In this document: one piece after another, positions 58,480 through 64,000 of the stretch
How the letters are laid out: the number at the start of each line of letters is the position of its first letter
Position numbering within the stretch: the first letter of the stretch is position 1
Assembly (NCBI GenBank): GCA_028095005.1
Contig: CM051459.1
Location: 16,912,699-16,976,698 of the forward strand
Direction of reading: 5' to 3'
Length of the DNA: 64,000 bases
Source of the DNA: Rhynchospora pubera
Taxonomy: Eukaryota; Streptophyta; Magnoliopsida; Poales; Cyperaceae
Made by a program: the position numbers and the translations under genes
The notes under the pieces: generated by a model
What the model saw: only the letters and a program-made list of their open reading frames with translations
Databases searched by the model: none
Told to the model about the DNA's origin: nothing

Positions 58480-59774
58480 GTCGGGAGAATTGCAAAATGT
58501 GGCAATCATTTTGGATTGCAAAACCCAAGCTTGGAATGGGATAGGTGTTTCTGTAAATATGAATGTTTTGCTTCATTTCTTCGGACACTTGTGTATATTG
58601 CAGAGTGATCGTTGCTTATTGTGTTAGCAAGTCCCTGCATTTATACTGATGCATCAGTCTAGTACGAAGTCAGATGTAAATATTTAGAGGGAACAAAAGA
58701 GAATGCAACTCACTAATGGAAAAAACAAGAAAAAAGGAAGGATCGTCCTTGCCTTTTGGCCTTCAGAAATTGCATTGCAAATACCTGTGATTTCAGAAAA
58801 ATACAGAAGGCACAATACTGTACGTACCTTTCAATCACTATGAACTCAACTTTCACTGCTGTAATTGTTTATTAACCTTCAGAAATCATTTCAATATAGA
58901 TGGGGCAAGAGCAACACAGGAAATCCATATTGGTCTCAGTTAGTCATGGCGGAATCCGAAGGGTTAATATTTCAATGTATTGTGTATAAAGAAGTTAGAG
59001 AGTCAAGGAGCCTAGCATCAGGGGTTCATGAAACTATAGGCATCTTCCCTTTTCTCTTTATTTGCTTTTTTTTCAAGGTTTCTTTTTCCTTGTTTCTATA
59101 GTAATTTAGGGTAGGATATGTTATGCGTTATGTACAATCAAACAAGTTAGTTCTGTAATGCTAAAAACTTACATGAGGCTTTAATTTTGATCTGCAAAAT
59201 TGTCAGCATGTGCTCTGCACTTTTTGTGTGTTTTGTGGTCGTCGCGATTTTTATAGCACTATTGATTTTTCCAGCAATTGTGAGACGAGGTTCAGCTTGT
59301 GTTCCCAACATCCAAATTAGTGTTCTCCTCGTCCTGGAGAATTAATTGTTGATGCATTCGTACAGGAAAATGGTATTTGTTGCGTAGAAACAAATCATTT
59401 AGAATTTGTTGATGGATCTCTATCATGTGCTCAAATCACATTTATAATATTGTTGTACAGGAATTGCAAATATAACAGATCCTTATGGCTGGCTGAATAC
59501 GCGGGTGATTTCTCCATAGATGATAACTAGAACTTCCCAAAAGTTAAATTGGTACCAACAAATTATTTATCTTTTCAATGAATACATTAGGGATGGTAGC
59601 TGAGGCATTTATTTTGAACCTACCACAGTTTAACTGGTATTCATCCATAGCATTTGATCCTCCCCTTATAATGTCATTGGAATACATTACGAATAATTCA
59701 GACCTGAACTCCCCTTTCAGAGGGTCCATTGTATTTGTACAGCAATCTTTCATAATGCATCACAACATCGATTA
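58480..59774. other. 3' UTR and spacer downstream of the NIN-like gene
   Basis: No recognised coding or RNA gene. Short ORFs at 58865-59101 and 59544-59775 overlap on both strands and lack family features. Confidence 0.45.
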
Positions 59775-59779
59775 GTATT

Positions 59780-60192
59780 TGATAGGGCCGGCCTAATATA
59801 ATTCGGCCTAGAGAAGGAAATGCAAAAAGGACAAGCCCAAAAGGGCCCACAGAGGGAGGAAAAGAAGCGGGAAAGGCCAGAATTAGGAGGTATTTCGGAT
59901 ATATTTCGGGAGAAAAGGTCTTGACGGACGAAGGTGGGATGCCGAACCGAAGAGATGTCGAAAGAATCTAGGAAGACAAGTGGGCTAACGGCTGTCGAAT
60001 GACGTCAGCAGGCAGTTATGGAACTGATAACTATAAACAAGAGGGGTAAATCACTGTACAAGGGGTTAGCATTTGGATAGAAAAAAGAGCTTGTAATAAA
60101 TACACCGTAATCCTTCATTAATCAATAAAATACAATTTCTTTCATTCTCATCTCTCATCTGTTGTTAATCTCTGCCATAACGGAGCATATCA
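59780..60192. mobile_element. Small solo LTR, 413 bp
   Basis: Termini TGATAGGGCC and GGAGCATATCA give inverted TGATA/TATCA, flanked by a perfect GTATT duplication (59775-59779, 60193-60197). Poly(A)-signal-like AATAAA occurs near 60094 and 60125 (read on plus). It could be a solo LTR of a gypsy or TRIM-type element; no internal domain remains. Confidence 0.8.
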
Positions 60193-60515
60193 GTATTAGT
60201 GATGAAGTTGGGCAATTTGAACGGAAAACCAAGGAACCGAAGGATTCAATAATGCTGGATACACGAAAGGGGAACAAAATTCTCTCAAATTTTACCCAAG
60301 TCGGATCTGTCTTACACATGATGCATATTTATAATGATCAGTTTACAAAGGAATGAATGAAAATAATACGTGTTCTCCAAGGCAGCAGCCACGTCTTTTC
60401 TTTTGCTCTTTGTAACTTGGGTTCAGGACTGTTGGGAAGTGGTTAGGCTCCCCATTTTAAGCTTACTTATTTTCTTTTGCTCCTTGTAACTTGTAACTCC
60501 TATTTTCTTACTTTA

Positions 60516-60711
60516 GGCTCCGTTTGGATGGCTTCTTTTCAGAATAAGGAATTAGAAATAATCACTTTTTATCAATAAATTTATTTCTAACCATCCAAAC
60601 TCTTCACAAAAATTACACACTTCCCAATAAATTTACTCCTTCCCAATAAATTTCTTCCCTTCTTTCTTCTTCCTTCTTCCTACTTTATTCTCAACGCATC
60701 CAAACGGAGCC
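60516..60711. mobile_element. PIF/Harbinger-like MITE, 196 bp
   Basis: Perfect termini GGCTCCGTTTGGATG and CATCCAAACGGAGCC, with TTA duplication at 60513-60515 and 60712-60714. Internal CCAAACTCTTCACAAAAATT is shared with the MITEs at 13388-13716. Confidence 0.85.
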
Positions 60712-60714
60712 TTA

Positions 60715-61139
60715 ATGAAATTGCTGGTGTGGCAATCCCCACGTCAGTCTCAAGCTGCTGATCTGCTCTTATGAGCACTTCAATTGCCATCTTTTTCCCG
60801 CTCCAGTCCACTTGTCTCCGGTTCATCCATTACTGACAAAGCTGGACCCACCGACAAGTGACTCGTGATCCTTACCAGTAATGTTTTGTCTATTGGGTCA
60901 GTGACTCAATGACGATTGACAGAGTAATGTCGCTGAAGTAAGTGCTTTATATATTATATGCTCTCTTCATTAATCTCTGTCAATTAATTTGAACAAAATC
61001 GACAGCTGCTACACTCGAGTTGTTCTTCTTACAAACAGCAAATATGGCTACACTTAGCACTGGATTTTCCTTCAGCCCATTTTTCTCTGACGACTCTTTT
61101 TTATTTTTTCTTCAAGAATGATAAACAGTGTTTTCATCG
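60715..61139. other. Spacer, no gene seen
   Basis: Nothing recognised on either strand. Confidence 0.4.
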
Positions 61140-61345
61140 TTTACCATCGTTTGAACAAAGTAAACATATAAAATCTACAAAGTGAACATTTAAATAATCA
61201 AAATAAACACATACAAATAAATAAGTTGAATATGAAGTTAAAAATCTAAACAACAATGCAAAAAAATAAAATCTAATTCATAATTGAATAAAGTGAATAA
61301 ATAGATAAACAAAATGAAAATATAAATGAATAAAGTTAACAAATA
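61140..61345. repeat. AT-rich degenerate short repeats
   Basis: Loose units such as AAAGTGAACATTTAAATAA and AATAAAGTGAATAAATA. Similar in style to the minisatellite at 48950-49665 (AAAATGAACATTTATAC) but less regular. Confidence 0.55.
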
Positions 61346-63206
61346 CAAACGCGATATCACGGGATGGTGCGTGGAGAGATGGCATATAGTAATTTTCTTT
61401 TCTTTTTTCCTCAGCTTACCCCGTATTTTGAGCGTTGTGAGTGTATGTTGCGAAATAAAATCATGTTTTGGCAGTTGATTGTTATCTACTTACCTCTGAC
61501 CTAAACTATTGTGCATCTATTTTCACTTCGTTAGTATTGGACTAGTAGGATATGCGTAGCGCTTGAATGGCAAAAGAGAAATGATTATAATACGATTAAG
61601 GCTCTTAGTCATCAATAAGAGTTATTCTGGACTAAATAGCTAATCTAGATTAAGAGACAATCCAAACAGTCTAGGATTAAGGGTTTATTCCGAATCAGAG
61701 TAAGATTAGTAAATCTGACTAGATGTTAGAATAAGAAGTGAGATTAAAATTTTGGTTTATTAACGGTCAAAAATAAAACTCATTGTTATTCCTACATCAT
61801 CCAAACAAAAACTTTTATTCTGAAATTAAACTTATTCTTAAGAATTTGAGACTAATAATTTTAATCCTGAATAACTAATCCTACTCTTAGGGTCTCATCG
61901 GAATGAAATATTAGAAGACTTCAATTCAATTCAATAGAATAGAGTTCAATAGAAAAGATTTTAAAATGAAATCTGGTGATTAGAATAAATAAAAAAAGAA
62001 TTGAAGAGAAATGAATTTTGTGATCGGATACTATATGAAACTACAAAAGAAATGATTTCAACTTATACAATTTGACCATTTTACCCTTACTCATTTTTCT
62101 TTAAATAAATCTGGCATCAGTGTATTAATTTGACATATATATATGATGTAGACCGACTTCTCACTTTGGTGTATGCCCCAATTTAAGTTCTTAAACTCAG
62201 CTGGTACATATTAGAACCATTACATCATTGAAATACTAGGTGGGTATAAGATGCATACATACATGGGAAAAACTTATACTTTCAATCAATAACCGTAATT
62301 AACAAAGAAATATAGGAATTAATTACAATGAATTAGACAAATACAAACATAAAACCTTTTTTGAAAACTAAACGTAACTTGTCCAATTTTCTGGAAGCAC
62401 ATAAAATTTAGTAGAAAATTAAACAATTTATTAGATTGTAGCCAACAACCAAAGAAAAAAAAAAAAGAGCGACTTACGGAAGGGCAGAAGAGTAGAGGTA
62501 CACCTGTTTGCTTATGACTGCGCTAGGGTGGGAATTGGGAAGAAGAGAGGAAAGCTAATGTATTTTGTCTTTACATACAGAGAGAGAAAGCGGCAAGGAT
62601 ATAAAGGTTTCAAAATTTCACGCCTCTCTGCCAAACTAATTCCTTAGAAATCTCTACCTTTTTCTCGCGATTTCAGCATACCTAAATTTTCTGTCTGGAT
62701 CGCGCCGATTGAATTCAACTCCTGACCAAAAGTCCGTTCCGATCAGAAAGTCCAAATTCTCGTGAATTCCATTTGAAGTTTTATCGATTAATTTCTCATT
62801 CTGATCAGACCCTTGTTCTCATACGATCCAAACAGAACCTAGTTACATTACAGATTATTACTTTAGTAACAAAAAATTGTCATTTGGTTATCATCAGCTT
62901 CTGTTTAGCATAATTATTGAGGCCATGGAGTTTCAGTTGCATCTTCACTTCGAACAATCCATATCATAATTATTTTTAGAAAAAAATAAATAAACTTTTG
63001 GATAAGACCATCAAAATATAGTATAATCTTTCATCTGACAGTAAATGTCACAACTAAGATACATTACAGATTATACAAGGACCTCAGGCTTTTACAAATT
63101 ACAACAGCTTTTTTGAGGAAAAAATTAATAATCTAAAGGGAATTAATGGAAAAAAAATTTTAAAAAAAATGGTTTTAAGACTCCTACGGCCACCACCTGA
63201 AATGGG
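61346..63206. other. Spacer downstream of the kinase gene, no gene seen
   Basis: AT-rich. The right end is the 3' UTR of the minus-strand kinase. I see no other gene. Confidence 0.45.
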
Positions 63207-64000
63207 TCATCTAATCCTTGGAGATGGTTGACCTGGCCCTAAACCTGAACTGCCTCTATCATTTCTCCTGGCACCTGGTCTAGGGGATGCACCTCCTCCC
63301 TCTTTTGGTCGCATTTTCATGCTTTCAATCTCCTCCAAAACTGTAAGCACCTCTTTCATAGAAGGACGGCTTTTGGGATCGCCTGAGAGGCAACGAAGGG
63401 TGAGTTGGGCTGCTAGAACTGCGCCTTTTGATGGGTATCGACCCTCTAGGCGAGGATCCAGTAGGCGCGCCAGTTTTCGACGATCAGAAAGGTATGGCTT
63501 GCCCCAGTCAACTAAGTTGTGCTGGTCACTTGGCCGGCTCGAGTCGAGTGCACGGAGGCCTGTGAGCATCTCAAGCAGCACCACACCGAACCCGTACACA
63601 TCACTTTTCACATATAGGTGACCTGATTTTTGCAATAAGATCATCTAGTTAACTTTTGCATGCAATAAATCTGTTGTATTAAGTCAGAACTGGTGTGAAC
63701 AGCTTGTAAGGGCAACTGCAAACTCATGCTTGTTCAACAAGTGGGAAAAGATTGAACAATATTAGTTCATCAAATGGTTAAACAAAGTAAACCAAAACCC
63801 CAAAAAAGGAACCCATTATACACTGAAGGGCACTACCAGTACAGGTACAGCTATCCTTGTCCCCGCCAACTAGAGTGCTATACCTGTGGCAACGTATTCT
63901 GGTGCAGCATATCCGTAGGTACCCATAACACGTGTGGTAACATGGGTGTTTCCAGCTGTTGGTCCAGGCTTTGCTAGACCAAAATCTGAGAGCTTTGCAT
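63207..64000 (-). CDS. Receptor-like cytoplasmic kinase (RLCK-VII/PBL type), C-terminal part
   Basis: Ser/Thr kinase of the plant RLCK-VII group, which relays signals from surface receptors. Only the last two exons are inside: 64000-63884 and 63622-63207, joined in phase by a GT-AG intron. Exon A has the metal-binding DFG (KLSDFGLAKPGP), an activation segment (THVTTRVMGTYGYAAPEY) and the APE motif. Exon B continues GHLYVKSDVYGFGVVLLEML (subdomain IX), then LVDWGKPYLSDRRKLARLLD, the RCLSGDPKSRPSM subdomain XI Arg, and a basic Gly/Pro/Arg-rich tail ending SPRIR. The ATP-binding lobe and any N-terminal acylation motif lie beyond the window, so the paralogue cannot be named. Confidence 0.93.

Overview
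The window is nuclear DNA of a flowering plant, most likely a eudicot. It is AT-rich, its genes are split by AT-rich GT-AG introns, and it carries plant-specific families (NIN-like protein, RLCK-VII kinase, 492-residue plant catalase), a cytosolic-type tRNA-Lys, plant retroelements and a plastid-derived petB fragment. I cannot name the species.

Layout. (1) 472-7761, minus: a 14-exon class II poly(A) polymerase / CCA-adding enzyme gene, reconstructed in frame to 541 codons. (2) 7762-14450: transposon-rich. Two solo LTRs packed with copies of a GCGTTGTACAACGC-type palindrome lie 14 bp apart, each with its own perfect 5-bp target-site duplication. A nested pair of Harbinger-like MITEs follows. 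(3) 14480-20183, plus: an 8-exon ubiquilin/DSK2 gene (549 residues) with one GC-AG intron. (4) 20184-23069: spacer with a tRNA-like SINE and the catalase promoter. (5) 23070-28080, plus: a 9-exon catalase gene (492 residues). (6) 28600-33900: a probable LINE tail and a young Ty1/copia-type element with near-identical outer LTRs, which also holds a diverged third LTR and a decayed pol. (7) 33900-53500: no protein-coding host gene that I recognise. It holds SINEs, a Mutator-like MITE, a tRNA-Lys(CTT), two fold-back elements in a (TA)n(GA)n tract (one with an exon-like insert), a petB plastid insertion split by a solo LTR, an AT minisatellite and an isolated RNase H ORF from a LINE. (8) 54351-58479, plus: a 4-exon NIN-like (RWP-RK/PB1) transcription factor gene of 845 residues. 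(9) 58480-63200: spacer with a small solo LTR and a MITE. (10) 63207-64000, minus: the last two exons of a receptor-like cytoplasmic kinase gene cut by the window edge.

The five protein genes are unrelated housekeeping or signalling genes (RNA 3'-end synthesis, proteasome shuttling, peroxide removal, nitrate signalling, kinase signalling); nothing suggests a cluster. I found no convincing new molecular system. The most noteworthy material is the fine structure of the mobile DNA, where target-site duplications make several insertion histories readable directly from the sequence.
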